Assembly (NCBI RefSeq): GCF_022601735.1
Contig: NZ_JAKUMM010000008.1
Coordinates: 205,013 to 269,012, forward strand
Source: Atopomonas sediminilitoris
GTDB lineage: Bacteria > Pseudomonadota > Gammaproteobacteria > Pseudomonadales > Pseudomonadaceae
Length of the DNA stretch: 64,000 bases
Reading direction: 5' to 3'
Positions 40,212 through 49,082 of this stretch are shown piece by piece; the first letter of the stretch is position 1; every line of letters starts with the position of its first letter. A model generated the notes under the pieces. The model searched no databases. It was not told the DNA's origin and saw only the letters and a list, made by a program, of their open reading frames with translations. The position numbers and the translations under genes are program-made.

Positions 40212-41066
40212 ATGTCGAACGCCTTTATTTTTCGCACCATTGAACTGGACGGCCAGCGGATTCGTACCGCGGTTCGCCCCGGCAACGGCAGCTTAACGCC
40301 GCTGTTGCTGTTCAATGGCATCGGGGCCAACTTGGAGCTGGTTTTTCCCTTCGTCCAAGCCCTTCATCCCGATCTGGAAGTGATTGCGTTTGACGTGCCG
40401 GGCGTCGGTGGTTCCTCCACACCGTCCACGCCGTACCGCTTTCCAGGGCTGGCCAAGCTTGCTGCGCGCATGCTCGACTACCTTGATTACGGCCAAGTCT
40501 CTGCCCTGGGCGTGTCCTGGGGCGGCGCACTGGCGCAGCAGTTTGCCCATGATTACCCCGAGCGCTGTAAGAAGCTGGTGCTGTGCGCCACTTCCGCCGG
40601 CGCGGTGATGCTGCCTGGCAAGCCCAAAGTGCTGCTGCGCATGGCAAGCCCCCGTCGCTATATTCAGCCATCGTACGGCGTGCATATTGCGCCCGACATT
40701 TACGGCGGGGCCTTTCGCCGCGACCCCACACTTGCGATGAAACACGCGGCCAAAGTTCGCTCATCCGGCAAAGTCGGTTATTACTGGCAATTGGCCGCCG
40801 GCCTTGGCTGGACCAGCATCCACTGGCTGCACAAGATCAAACAGCCGACCTTAGTGTTAGCCGGCGATGATGATCCGATTATCCCCTTGGCTAACATGCG
40901 CTTAATCGCTTGGCGCATTCCCAATGCCGAATTGCATGTCATTGATGACGGCCACCTGTTTTTGGTGACCCGCGCCGAAACCGTCGCGCCGATTATCATG
41001 AAGTTTCTGGAAGAGGAACGGCAGCGTGCCATTATCCACCCGCGTCCGCAGCTGGCCCGCTCTTAA
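40212..41066 (+). CDS. phaZ: intracellular PHA depolymerase
   Basis: 284 residues, an alpha/beta hydrolase with nucleophile S102 in GVSWGG, an Asp in LAGDDDPIIP and a His in DDGHLFLV. It releases 3-hydroxyacids from medium-chain PHA granules so the carbon can be reused. The N-terminus FRTIELDGQRIRTAVRPG and NGIGANLELVFPFVQAL are typical of PhaZ. AGGAAG stands before the ATG, 21 bases after phaC1. A hairpin follows it, so phaC2-phaD may be partly uncoupled. Confidence 0.96.
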   Translation: MSNAFIFRTIELDGQRIRTAVRPGNGSLTPLLLFNGIGANLELVFPFVQALHPDLEVIAFDVPGVGGSSTPSTPYRFPGLAKLAARMLDYLDYGQVSALGVSWGGALAQQFAHDYPERCKKLVLCATSAGAVMLPGKPKVLLRMASPRRYIQPSYGVHIAPDIYGGAFRRDPTLAMKHAAKVRSSGKVGYYWQLAAGLGWTSIHWLHKIKQPTLVLAGDDDPIIPLANMRLIAWRIPNAELHVIDDGHLFLVTRAETVAPIIMKFLEEERQRAIIHPRPQLARS

Positions 41067-41081
41067 TTCCGCGCAATACCC

Positions 41082-41112
41082 AAGCGTAGCCCGCAATGGG
41101 CTACGCTTTCCC
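41082..41112 (+). terminator. hairpin with T-rich tail after phaZ
   Basis: 11-bp perfect stem (AAGCGTAGCCC and complement), 5-base loop, then TCCCTTCTT. The T tract is interrupted, so partial termination between phaZ and phaC2 is the likely effect. Confidence 0.7.
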
Positions 41113-41171
41113 TTCTTGTTGATACCCACTGATTACTCAATGATTTAACGTCCTGCACAGGAGTGCTTGTC

Positions 41172-42857
41172 ATGCCTCATCGCCAGAACCCGGCCGAGCT
41201 ACCGGCCAACGCAGAAATCATGGTTGCGAGCAACGCCATGGTTGGCGTCAGTGGTACGGACTTATTAGGCAGTTTGCGGCAAATCGCTTTTCACGGCCTG
41301 CGCCAGCCACTGCATACCCTCAAGCACATTGGCCAACTGGGCAAAAGCCTCGGCCATGTCGCTTTGGGTGACAGCGCACTGCAGCCAAGCAAGAACGACC
41401 TGCGCTTCAGTGACCCCACGTGGCAGTTCAACCCGCTGTATCGCCGCACCATGCAAGCCTACTTAGCGGTGCAGCAGCAGCTACACAGTTGGCTGCAAGA
41501 AAGCGATTTACCGCACGACGACAAGTCGCGCGCTTTATTCGTGATGAGCCTGCTCACCGACGCGGCTTCGCCCAGCAACGCGCTGCTCAACCCACAAGCA
41601 GTAAAAGAGCTGTTCGACAGCGCGGGCTACAGTGCAGTGCGCGGTATGCGCAACATGTTCGATGACTGGGTGCACAACGGCGGCCTGCCCAGCCAAGTCA
41701 ACAAGCATGCCTTTGAAGTCGGCCGCAACTTGGCCGCGACCGAGGGCTCGGTGGTTTATCGCACCGACATGTTCGAGCTGATTCAGTACAAACCACTCAC
41801 CGAGCAGGTGTACGCCAAGCCGCTGTTGATCGTGCCGCCGCAAATCAACAAGTTCTACATTTTCGACCTAGCGCCGGAGAAAAGCTTCGTCCGCTACTGC
41901 CTGAAGAACGGCTTACAAACCTTCATCATCAGCTGGCGCAATCCGGATGCGCGCCACCGCGAGTGGGGCTTATCCAGCTATGCCAGCGCCGTGCTGGAAG
42001 CCATGCAGATCATTCAGCAGTTGTCCGCCAGCAAAGAGGTCCATCTCCTCGGCGCTTGCGCAGGCGGGATGAATATCGCGCTCCTACAAGGGCATCTTGC
42101 CGCCAAGCGCAAGCTCAAGCAGGTCGCCAGCGCCACCTATTTGGTGAGCCTGCTGGACTGCCACATCGACAGCCAATACACCCTGTTTGCCAACGAAGAG
42201 GCGATCGAAAGCGCCAAGCGCCGCTCATACCAGCAAGGCGTACTCAATGGCCGCGACATGGCCCGTGTATTTGCTTGGCTGCGGCCGAACGATTTGATTT
42301 GGAATTACTGGGTCAACAACTACTTGATGGGTAAAGAGCCGCCCGCCTTTGACGTGCTGTACTGGAATAACGACAACACCCGCCTACCGGCCACCCTGCA
42401 CGGGGATTTGCTCGACTGTTTTAAGCACAACCCGCTGCCGCGCGCCGGCGCCATCGAAGTGTGCGGCACGCCGATTGACCTGAAAAAAGTCACCGTCGAT
42501 AGCATGACCATCGGCGGCATGACCGACCACATCACCCCGTGGGACTCGGTCTACCGTTCTGCCAATCTGCTCGGTGGCGACAGCCGCTTTATTTTGTCTT
42601 CCAGCGGCCATATCCAAAGCATCCTCAACCCGCCCAAGGGGCGCAGCAAGCGCTTCTTCTACCAAAGCGATGCCCTAGAAAGCGATCCGCGCGCGTGGCT
42701 CTACGATGCCAAGCGCCAAGAAGGCAGCTGGTGGGGCACGTGGCTTCGCTGGATTCAAGAGCGCTCTGGCGAGAAGCAAGATGCGGTGCCGGCGTTAGGC
42801 AACCAAAGCTACCCGCCATTGGGTGATGCACCGGGGATCTTTGTGCATGTGCGCTGA
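41172..42857 (+). CDS. phaC2: class II poly(3-hydroxyalkanoate) synthase 2
   Basis: 561 residues. Triad C296 (GACAGG), D452 (MTDHITPW) and H480 (SSGHIQSI), at positions matching those commonly quoted for Pseudomonas class II synthases. AGGAG lies nine bases ahead of the ATG at 41172; an in-frame GTG at 41163 is less likely. Its 3' end overlaps phaD by 11 nt. It differs from PhaC1 mainly in the region after the nucleophile (three residues shorter) and in the N-terminus. The two synthases differ in substrate preference in known species; that cannot be read here. Confidence 0.96.
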   Translation: MPHRQNPAELPANAEIMVASNAMVGVSGTDLLGSLRQIAFHGLRQPLHTLKHIGQLGKSLGHVALGDSALQPSKNDLRFSDPTWQFNPLYRRTMQAYLAVQQQLHSWLQESDLPHDDKSRALFVMSLLTDAASPSNALLNPQAVKELFDSAGYSAVRGMRNMFDDWVHNGGLPSQVNKHAFEVGRNLAATEGSVVYRTDMFELIQYKPLTEQVYAKPLLIVPPQINKFYIFDLAPEKSFVRYCLKNGLQTFIISWRNPDARHREWGLSSYASAVLEAMQIIQQLSASKEVHLLGACAGGMNIALLQGHLAAKRKLKQVASATYLVSLLDCHIDSQYTLFANEEAIESAKRRSYQQGVLNGRDMARVFAWLRPNDLIWNYWVNNYLMGKEPPAFDVLYWNNDNTRLPATLHGDLLDCFKHNPLPRAGAIEVCGTPIDLKKVTVDSMTIGGMTDHITPWDSVYRSANLLGGDSRFILSSSGHIQSILNPPKGRSKRFFYQSDALESDPRAWLYDAKRQEGSWWGTWLRWIQERSGEKQDAVPALGNQSYPPLGDAPGIFVHVR

Positions 42858-43479
42858 TCAGCCACGGCCAAAAACCCGCGAGCGCATTTTGTTATGCGCT
42901 CAGGAGCTGTTTAACCGCATGGGCGAACCGCAGGTCACCACGCTGGAAATCGCCAATGAACTGGAGATCAGCCCCGGCAACCTGTACTACCACTTTCGCG
43001 GCAAAGAACCACTGATTCTGGCGCTGTTTGAACGCTTCCAAAACGACACTCAACACCTGCTAGAGCCGCCAGTGGAGGCCGAGTTATTACCCGATGATTA
43101 TTGGTTGTTTTTACACTTAATCGTCGAGCAAACCATCCACTATCGGTTTCTGTTCCAAGACTTATCAGTGCTGGCCGAACGCATGCCTAAGCTCGCCCAC
43201 GGCATGCGCCAATGGATCAACCGCCTTAAACAAGCCATTGCGCTATTGCTGGCCAAACTCAAAGCCGAGGACGTGCTCACCAGCGAGCTAGATTCACTCG
43301 GCAGCTTGGTTGAGCAGCTCACCATGACCCTGCTCTACTCGTTGGAGTACCAGCGCATGCTTGGCCAACCGAGCGAGGCGCGCATCGCTGTCTTTCAAAT
43401 CATGATGCTGGTGGCGCCGCATTTAACCCCTGCGGCACGCCATATCGCCGAAGGCATGGCCAAGGATTACCTCGCCTAG
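42847..43479 (+). CDS. phaD: TetR-family regulator PhaD
   Basis: About 210 residues. The N-terminal helix-turn-helix (about 10-55: TRERILLCAQELFNRMG ... LEISPGNLYYHFRGKE) is TetR type and the rest is an all-helical ligand-binding domain. PhaD in Pseudomonas activates the pha genes, most strongly phaI. The start at 42847 lies inside phaC2 with GGGGA nine bases upstream; upstream in-frame ATGs at 42823 are possible. The gene ends the phaC1ZC2D operon at a bidirectional terminator facing phaF. Confidence 0.92.
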   Translation: MCADQPRPKTRERILLCAQELFNRMGEPQVTTLEIANELEISPGNLYYHFRGKEPLILALFERFQNDTQHLLEPPVEAELLPDDYWLFLHLIVEQTIHYRFLFQDLSVLAERMPKLAHGMRQWINRLKQAIALLLAKLKAEDVLTSELDSLGSLVEQLTMTLLYSLEYQRMLGQPSEARIAVFQIMMLVAPHLTPAARHIAEGMAKDYLA

Positions 43480-43506
43480 CCTCACGCCGTCTTTACTGAG
43501 CATACA

Positions 43507-43541
43507 AACAACAACGCCCGGCTAAGCCGGGCGTTGTTGTT
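43507..43541. terminator. bidirectional terminator between phaD and phaF
   Basis: Perfect 16-bp stem (arms AACAACAACGCCCGGC and complement) with loop TAA, lying between convergent phaD and phaF. Confidence 0.88.
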
Positions 43542-43555
43542 GGAGCGCAACAGGT

Positions 43556-44170
43556 TTAGTTGTTGCCAGTGGTCGGCTTTGCGGCCGCCGGTGCTGCGGC
43601 AGGTGCCGGAGCAGCAGGCTTAGCTGCCGGTGCTGCTTTAGGCGCTGCAGGCTTCTTCGCTGCAGGCTTAGCGGCGGCGGGCTTAGCCGCTGGTTTGGCG
43701 GCCGGCTTGGCAGCAGGCTTAGCCGCAACCGGCTTGGCAGCTGCAGGCTTGGCCTTAGGCTCAGCCGTCAGTTGCTTGACCAGCTTAGACAGCTCGTCGA
43801 CCTTCTTTTGCAGGTCGCGAACTTCATTGCGGCTCGGCACGCCCAGGCGAGAGATAGCGCTGTTCAGACGGCGATCAAACGCCTCTTCCAACTCACTCCA
43901 CTTGCCCAACGCTTTGTCTTTCACTGACTCCACCTTTTCCAAGGCGCTGTCTTTGGCCGACTCAACGTGCTTGAGCTGCTTTTCCACTTCACCCTTGGCC
44001 AGCTTCTCAGCCTTCTCGCCGTCTTCAACCAAGCCGTCGAACAGCTTAGCGCCGTCCTTGCCGACCTTGGCATAAGCGCCAAGACCTGCCAGCCAGATTT
44101 GACGAGAGTACTTTTCGACTTCCGCCAGCCAGGAATTGCTTTCCTTCACTTCGGATTTCTTACTAGCCAT
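43556..44170 (-). CDS. phaF: phasin PhaF with histone-like tail
   Basis: 204 residues. The N-terminal half (about 10-130) is the phasin domain that coats PHA granules, ending in a leucine-zipper-like stretch (VRDLQKKVDELSKLVKQL). The C-terminal half is built of PAAKPAA-type repeats, as in histone H1, and binds DNA, so granules segregate with the nucleoid in known species. AAGGAGG stands before the ATG, 20 bases after phaI. Confidence 0.96.
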   Translation of the reverse strand: MASKKSEVKESNSWLAEVEKYSRQIWLAGLGAYAKVGKDGAKLFDGLVEDGEKAEKLAKGEVEKQLKHVESAKDSALEKVESVKDKALGKWSELEEAFDRRLNSAISRLGVPSRNEVRDLQKKVDELSKLVKQLTAEPKAKPAAAKPVAAKPAAKPAAKPAAKPAAAKPAAKKPAAPKAAPAAKPAAPAPAAAPAAAKPTTGNN

Positions 44171-44190
44171 GGTGCCTCCTTAAAGTCTAA

Positions 44191-44604
44191 TTACTTAGCG
44201 CTCAGCTTCTTGATCGCGGCGCTCAGCTCGTCGATCTTGCTCGACAGCTCAGCAACGTCTTTCTTCGAAGGAATGCTCAGACGACCCAGTGCAGCAGAAA
44301 CGCGCTCGTCGAATGCCTTCTCAACCACGTCCAGCTTAGCTTGCGCTTGGGTTTTTACATTGTTCTTAACAGAATCGAACTTGCTGTTAGCCGCTTCAAC
44401 TTGCTCAGCAACCAGTTCTTTGCCCTGCTTTTCTACGCCTTCGCCTTCAGTGACCAGACCTTTGAAATAGTCCAGACCTTCTTTACCGGCTTTAGCGTAA
44501 GCGCCCAGGCCAGCCAACCAGATTTGACGCGCGTAAGCTTTAACGTCGGTCAGTACGGTAGCGTCTTGGGTTTCTGCAACTTTTTTAACGGCAGCCTTAG
44601 TCAT
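44191..44604 (-). CDS. phaI: phasin PhaI
   Basis: 137 residues, the granule-coating domain alone. It shares YARQIWLAGLGAYAKAGKEG and the C-terminal coiled coil with the PhaF N-terminus, so the two are paralogues. AGAGGTG precedes the ATG. It is the first gene of phaIF, which runs against phaC1ZC2D. Confidence 0.95.
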   Translation of the reverse strand: MTKAAVKKVAETQDATVLTDVKAYARQIWLAGLGAYAKAGKEGLDYFKGLVTEGEGVEKQGKELVAEQVEAANSKFDSVKNNVKTQAQAKLDVVEKAFDERVSAALGRLSIPSKKDVAELSSKIDELSAAIKKLSAK

Positions 44605-44694
44605 AAATCACCTCTATCTATGGTGGTAAAAACTCCTGGCTCATCCAGGCTTGTGGGCAAGATTAGGGATTGTCTTTAGAAAAGGCATACTAAG

Positions 44695-44729
44695 AACAAA
44701 AAAGGCGCCACTTTTTTTGTGACGCCTTT
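44695..44729 (-). terminator. terminator after the FAH-family gene
   Basis: 11-bp stem with one mismatch, seven-base loop, then six T on the minus strand. It lies about 30 bases past the stop at 44760 and insulates phaI. Confidence 0.8.
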
Positions 44730-44759
44730 CCTATCGAAGCAAAGCAGCGAAAGACGGGC

Positions 44760-45425
44760 TTAGCGCACCGCCGCAGTAGCACTCAGCACGTCACCCAGCG
44801 CTAAGGTCAGTTGATCGCCGGCAGCCAAAGCAGCCACACCCGCCGGCGTACCGGTTAGCACCACATCACCGGGCAACAACGTGAAGTGCTGGGCAATGTA
44901 TTGCAGCAACGGCAGAATCGGCGTGAGCATCTCGGCGCTGTTGCCTTGCTGACGCAGCTGGCCGTTGACGGTCAGGCTGACCGGGATATCCGCCAAATCT
45001 TCAAAGCATTCGGGAGCGACAAAGCCCGTTAGCGGGCAAGCGCCGTCAAAGGCTTTGGCCACTTCCCACGGATGCCCTTTTTCTTTGAGCTTGCTTTGCA
45101 GGTCACGCAGGGTCAGATCGAGCGCGGCGCCAATCCCGACAATGGCTTCGCGGGCTTCTTGTGCGCTGACCTTATGCGCCAGCGGCTTGCCTATAAGCAC
45201 GGCAATTTCTGCCTCGTGATGCACATCACTCCGCCCCTGCGGCAGGCACACACCCTGACTGAGTGACACCACCGCGGTAGCCGGCTTGATAAACAGCAAC
45301 GGCTCGGTAGGAATAGGATTATTCAGCTCTTTGGCGTGCTCGGCGTAATTGCGCCCCACGCACACCACTTTACCCAGTGGGAAGTGAATCAGCGCGCCGT
45401 CGGTGTATTGATGTTGATAGCTCAT
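44760..45425 (-). CDS. fumarylacetoacetate hydrolase (FAH) family protein
   Basis: 221 residues, a single FAH domain. KVVCVGRNYAEHAKEL at the start, the metal-binding acidic residues in VHHEAEIAVLIG, and GHPWEVAKAFDGACPLTGF are family hallmarks. Members act as acylpyruvases, oxaloacetate decarboxylases or tautomerases; substrate cannot be read. GAGGAG precedes the ATG. It lies 16 bases after the D-2-hydroxyglutarate dehydrogenase gene, so the two form an operon. Confidence 0.88.
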   Translation of the reverse strand: MSYQHQYTDGALIHFPLGKVVCVGRNYAEHAKELNNPIPTEPLLFIKPATAVVSLSQGVCLPQGRSDVHHEAEIAVLIGKPLAHKVSAQEAREAIVGIGAALDLTLRDLQSKLKEKGHPWEVAKAFDGACPLTGFVAPECFEDLADIPVSLTVNGQLRQQGNSAEMLTPILPLLQYIAQHFTLLPGDVVLTGTPAGVAALAAGDQLTLALGDVLSATAAVR

Positions 45426-45441
45426 GCCGGCTCCTCAGTGC

Positions 45442-46833
45442 TTAGGCGAAAATTTTACCGGGGTTCATAATGCCATTCGGATCAAACACCGCCTTGATCG
45501 CCTTCATTGTGGCAATCTCCGCCGCGCTGCGGCTGTAGTGCAAATAATCACGCTTGGTCATGCCCACGCCGTGCTCGGCAGAAATCGAACCGTTGTACTT
45601 TTGCACCGTTTCAAACACCCACTGATTAACCGTGGCGCACTTGGCGAAGAACTCATCTTTGCTGAGGTTCTCGGGCTTCAAGATATTCAGGTGCAGGTTG
45701 CCGTCACCGATATGACCAAACCAGATCACTTCAAAGTCGGGGTAGTTCTGCTCGACGATATGATCGATATCGTGCAGGAACGCCGGCACTTGGCTGACCG
45801 TGACCGAGATATCGTTCTTATACGGCGTCCAATGACTGATGGTTTCTGAGATGTATTCGCGCAGCTTCCACAGGTTTTGCAGCTGCTGCTCGCTCTGGCT
45901 CATCACGCCATCCAGCACCCAACCTTGCTCGACACAATGCTCGAACGTCTCCAGCGCTTGATTGGCCACCTCTTCGGTGGTCGCCTCAAATTCCAGCAAC
46001 GCATAAAACGGGCAATCGGTTGCAAACGCGGCAGGCACATCGCCACGCGCCATGATCTTAGCCAGCGCCTTGTCGGAGAAAAACTCAAAAGCGGTCAAGT
46101 CGAGCTTGCTCTGGAAGGCGTGCAGCACCGGCATGATCGAGTCGAAATCCGGCGTGCCCAGCACCATGGCGGTGAGGTTCTTCGGCGCCCGATCCAAGCG
46201 CATGGTCGCTTCCACCACAAAACCCAACGTGCCTTCAGCGCCAATAAATAGCTGACGCAAGTCGTAGCCGGTGGCGTTTTTGATCAGGTCGCGGTTGAGC
46301 TCGAGCAATTCGCCGGTGCCGGTCACCACTTTGAGCCCAGCCACCCAGTTACGGGTCATACCGTAGCGAATCACCTTGATGCCGCCTGCGTTGGTGCCGA
46401 TATTGCCGCCAATCTGGCTCGAGCCGGCCGAGGCAAAATCCACCGGGTAATACAGGCCTTTTTCTTCGGCAAAATTCTGCAATTGCTCGGTGATGACGCC
46501 CGGCTGACAAACGGCCGTGCGGTCGTACTCATTAAAAGCCAGGATTTGGTTCATGTAATCGAACGCCACCACCACCTCGCCGTGGGCCGCTACCGCCGCC
46601 GCCGACAAGCCGGTACGTCCGCCAGACGGCACAAGGGCGACCGCGTGCTCGTTGGCCCAACGCACGATGGCTTGCACCTGCTCGATGGTTTTCGGGAAGG
46701 CAATCGCCAGCGGCGCCGGAGCAAAGTGTTTAGTCCAGTCCTTGCCGTAGGTCTGCAAGGAGTCCGCATCGGTGAGCAGCTTGCCGTCATCCAGCAGACT
46801 ACGCAGTTGATCAAGAAGGGCGGCTTGGCTCAT
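45442..46833 (-). CDS. FAD-linked D-2-hydroxyglutarate dehydrogenase
   Basis: 463 residues. The N-terminal PCMH-type FAD domain has VPSGGRTGLSAAAV and ASAGSQIGGNIGTNAGG; the C-terminal cap has metal-binding HIGDGNLHLNIL and EHGVGMTKRDYL. It oxidises D-2-hydroxyglutarate to 2-oxoglutarate. Divergent serA makes the identification strong: in Pseudomonas SerA reduces 2-oxoglutarate to D-2-hydroxyglutarate while making serine, and this enzyme removes it. I start at MSQAALLDQL (46833) with a GAGTGAG site; the longer frame to 46878 crosses the palindrome at 46863. D-lactate dehydrogenase-like activity is the main alternative. Confidence 0.85.
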   Translation of the reverse strand: MSQAALLDQLRSLLDDGKLLTDADSLQTYGKDWTKHFAPAPLAIAFPKTIEQVQAIVRWANEHAVALVPSGGRTGLSAAAVAAHGEVVVAFDYMNQILAFNEYDRTAVCQPGVITEQLQNFAEEKGLYYPVDFASAGSSQIGGNIGTNAGGIKVIRYGMTRNWVAGLKVVTGTGELLELNRDLIKNATGYDLRQLFIGAEGTLGFVVEATMRLDRAPKNLTAMVLGTPDFDSIMPVLHAFQSKLDLTAFEFFSDKALAKIMARGDVPAAFATDCPFYALLEFEATTEEVANQALETFEHCVEQGWVLDGVMSQSEQQLQNLWKLREYISETISHWTPYKNDISVTVSQVPAFLHDIDHIVEQNYPDFEVIWFGHIGDGNLHLNILKPENLSKDEFFAKCATVNQWVFETVQKYNGSISAEHGVGMTKRDYLHYSRSAAEIATMKAIKAVFDPNGIMNPGKIFA

Positions 46834-46862
46834 GGACTCACTCTCGCTACGTTCATCGGCAC

Positions 46863-46884
46863 CCTGAGTAGAATTCAACTCAGG
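46863..46884. promoter_or_regulatory. 22-bp quasi-palindrome ahead of the D-2-hydroxyglutarate dehydrogenase gene
   Basis: Half-sites CCTGAGTAGAA and TTCAACTCAGG, complementary except one position. It lies 30 bases upstream of the dehydrogenase ATG in the gap 46834-47012, and a second short palindrome (TATGCTAGCATA, about 46906-46917) lies nearer serA. It is a good candidate operator; the protein is unknown. Confidence 0.5.
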
Positions 46885-47012
46885 TTAGGGTCACAAAATG
46901 GGCGCATATGCTAGCATACGTCGCCCTAAGAGCAGCCTCTGCCAGATGCATCTTAGATCGCCCACCGCGCACATGTGCCTCGTTTAATCACCATCGGGAT
47001 CAGGTTTCACCC

Positions 47013-48242
47013 ATGAGCAAGACTTCCCTCGACAAGAGCAAGATCAAGTTTCTGTTGCTGGAGGGCGTTCACCAGAATGCCGTCGACACCCTGAAAGCCG
47101 CAGGTTACGACAATATTGAGTACCTCAAGGGTGCCCTGTCTGACGAAGAGCTGAAAGAGAAGATCGCTGATGCGCACTTCGTTGGCATTCGCTCACGCAC
47201 CCAGCTGACCGCCGAGGTATTTGACTGCGCCAAGAAGCTGGTTGCGGTGGGCTGCTTCTGCATCGGCACCAACCAGGTTGACCTCAACGCAGCTCGCGAG
47301 CGCGGCATCGCCGTGTTCAACGCGCCCTACTCCAACACCCGCTCGGTCGCCGAGCTGGTATTAGCCCAAGCCATCTTGTTGCTGCGCGGGATTCCCGAGA
47401 AAAACGCCGCTTGTCATCGCGGTGGCTGGATCAAGAGCGCGGCCAACTCGTTTGAGATCCGTGGCAAGAAGCTCGGCATCGTCGGCTACGGCTCGATCGG
47501 CACCCAGCTGTCGGTCTTGGCCGAAGCCTTGGGCATGCAAGTCTTCTTCTACGACGTCGTCACCAAGCTGCCGCTGGGTAACGCCACACAAATTGGCAAC
47601 CTGCACGAATTGCTGGGCATGTGCGACATCATCTCGCTGCACGTGCCACAACTGGCTTCGACCGAGTGGATGATTGGCGAGAAAGAAATTCGCGCCATCA
47701 AGCACGGCGGCATCCTGATCAACGCCGCACGCGGCACCGTGGTTGAGCTGGATCACCTGGCCGATGCGATCAAAGAAGAGCGCCTCATCGGCGCCGCCGT
47801 TGACGTGTTCCCCGTTGAGCCTAAGAGCAACGACGAAGAGTTCGAAAGCCCACTGCGCGGCCTTGATCGCGTCATCTTGACGCCGCACATCGGTGGTTCA
47901 ACCGCCGAAGCGCAAGCCAACATTGGCTTGGAAGTGGCCGAGAAGCTGGTCAAGTACAGCGACAACGGCACATCCACCTCGTCGGTTAACTTCCCTGAAG
48001 TAGCGCTGCCTGCTCACCCGGGCAAGCACCGCCTGCTGCACATTCATGAGAACGTGCCGGGCGTGATGAGCGAAATCAACAAGGTGCTGTCAGACAACAA
48101 CATCAACATCTCCGGTCAGTACCTGCAGACCAACGAGAAAGTCGGTTACGTGGTGATCGACGTGGATGCTGAGTACTCTGACCTGGCGCAAGAGAAGCTC
48201 TTGAGCGTCACCGGCACTATCCGCAGTCGTGTGCTGTTCTAA
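47013..48242 (+). CDS. serA: D-3-phosphoglycerate dehydrogenase
   Basis: 409 residues. It oxidises 3-phosphoglycerate in the first step of serine synthesis. NAD-binding GYGSIGTQLSVLAEALGM, catalytic Arg (NAARGT), Glu (DVFPVEP) and His (LTPHIGGST) are in place. A C-terminal ACT domain (about 338-409) implies feedback inhibition by serine. The start MSKTSLDKSK at 47013 fits the family; the frame is open back to 46908. A clean terminator follows. Confidence 0.97.
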   Translation: MSKTSLDKSKIKFLLLEGVHQNAVDTLKAAGYDNIEYLKGALSDEELKEKIADAHFVGIRSRTQLTAEVFDCAKKLVAVGCFCIGTNQVDLNAARERGIAVFNAPYSNTRSVAELVLAQAILLLRGIPEKNAACHRGGWIKSAANSFEIRGKKLGIVGYGSIGTQLSVLAEALGMQVFFYDVVTKLPLGNATQIGNLHELLGMCDIISLHVPQLASTEWMIGEKEIRAIKHGGILINAARGTVVELDHLADAIKEERLIGAAVDVFPVEPKSNDEEFESPLRGLDRVILTPHIGGSTAEAQANIGLEVAEKLVKYSDNGTSTSSVNFPEVALPAHPGKHRLLHIHENVPGVMSEINKVLSDNNINISGQYLQTNEKVGYVVIDVDAEYSDLAQEKLLSVTGTIRSRVLF

Positions 48243-48258
48243 TCGGTAACACTGCGCC

Positions 48259-48286
48259 AAAAAAGGAGGCTTCGGCCTCCTTTTTT
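48259..48286 (+). terminator. intrinsic terminator after serA
   Basis: GGAGGC-TTCG-GCCTCC stem with a stable tetraloop, flanked by six A and six T, 17 bases past the stop. Confidence 0.93.
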
Positions 48287-48448
48287 ATGCCCTGCACATC
48301 GCGCCCAGCGCCCAAGCGCCCCAACCTTTCGCCAGTTTTCCGCCACAAGCGCAGCACGTCATTGCCCTGCGCCAAGCAAGCGACACAATAGATGTCGCAG
48401 TGTTTTGTTGTCGCTGCCCATAACAAGAACACACCATGGGACGACACC

Positions 48449-48997
48449 ATGCTTAACAGAAGTGCTTACACCGCGTTATTGTTGGCCTGTAGCAGTGCCT
48501 GCTACGCGCTAACCCCAATGACCGACCAAGAACTGGCCGCCACCACCGGCCAAGCCGGTATCAGTTTGCGTTTAGATGTGCTGGCGCAAATTGGCCGTGT
48601 TGAATACCGCGACACCGACGCCAATGGCGGCAGCGTTAGCCTGCGCAACGTCAAAATTGATAACGGCTGCGTGACCGTCGCCGACTGCCCCAATGGCCAA
48701 GGCGGTGGCATTGCCTACGGCGCAGCCAAACTGGGCTTGTCGCTGCCGATTTTTGGCGTAGAGCTGCCGACGTTAAAGGTCGATGTGGTCAATACCGGCA
48801 GTGGTGACTCCGCGGTACAACTCACCCTGCCCGATCTAACCACTATCAACCAGCAAATGATCGCCAACGGTCTACCCGCACAACGGATTCGCATGCGCGT
48901 GGCTGGCGACATGTACGTGGGCGAAAGCAATCTGGGCAATGTTGAAATTCGCGACATCACCGACATCCGCGGCGAAATTCGCATCCGCGGCCACTGA
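48449..48997 (+). CDS. exported DUF6160/FilA-like protein
   Basis: About 182 residues from the ATG at 48449. A signal peptide ends near YA, then comes the short motif LTPMTDQELAATTGQAGISL, which opens a family of secreted pilus- or surface-linked proteins in Pseudomonas and Acinetobacter (DUF6160 / FilA-like). The rest is beta-rich (RLDVLAQIGRVEYRDTD, repeated 'LP.L' and 'IRI' strands) with two cysteines. Function is unknown. The longer frame from 48392 puts 19 residues ahead of the signal peptide and is rejected. Confidence 0.7.
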   Translation: MLNRSAYTALLLACSSACYALTPMTDQELAATTGQAGISLRLDVLAQIGRVEYRDTDANGGSVSLRNVKIDNGCVTVADCPNGQGGGIAYGAAKLGLSLPIFGVELPTLKVDVVNTGSGDSAVQLTLPDLTTINQQMIANGLPAQRIRMRVAGDMYVGESNLGNVEIRDITDIRGEIRIRGH

Positions 48998-49015
48998 CCT
49001 TCCCACAAGAAACAG

Positions 49016-49050
49016 CAAGGCCCGCGCCACGTTAACGTGGGCGGGCCTTG
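49016..49050. terminator. long hairpin between the exported protein and the RDD gene
   Basis: Arms CAAGGCCCGC / GCGGGCCTTG plus an inner self-complementary CCACGTTAACGTGG, with one bulged G. It lies between convergent genes. T tracts are weak on both sides, so termination is likely but not certain. Confidence 0.7.
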
Positions 49051-49082
49051 GATTGGACATGCGCCCAAGTGACGCGCTGCGG

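Noticed and set aside
43507..43541. Inverted repeat as an operator for PhaD
   Set aside because: Its place between two convergent stops and its perfect GC-rich stem flanked by A/T fit a bidirectional terminator better.
43560..44075. Ala/Gly-rich frame antisense to phaF
   Set aside because: It is the complement of the PAAKPAA repeats; phaF is well supported.
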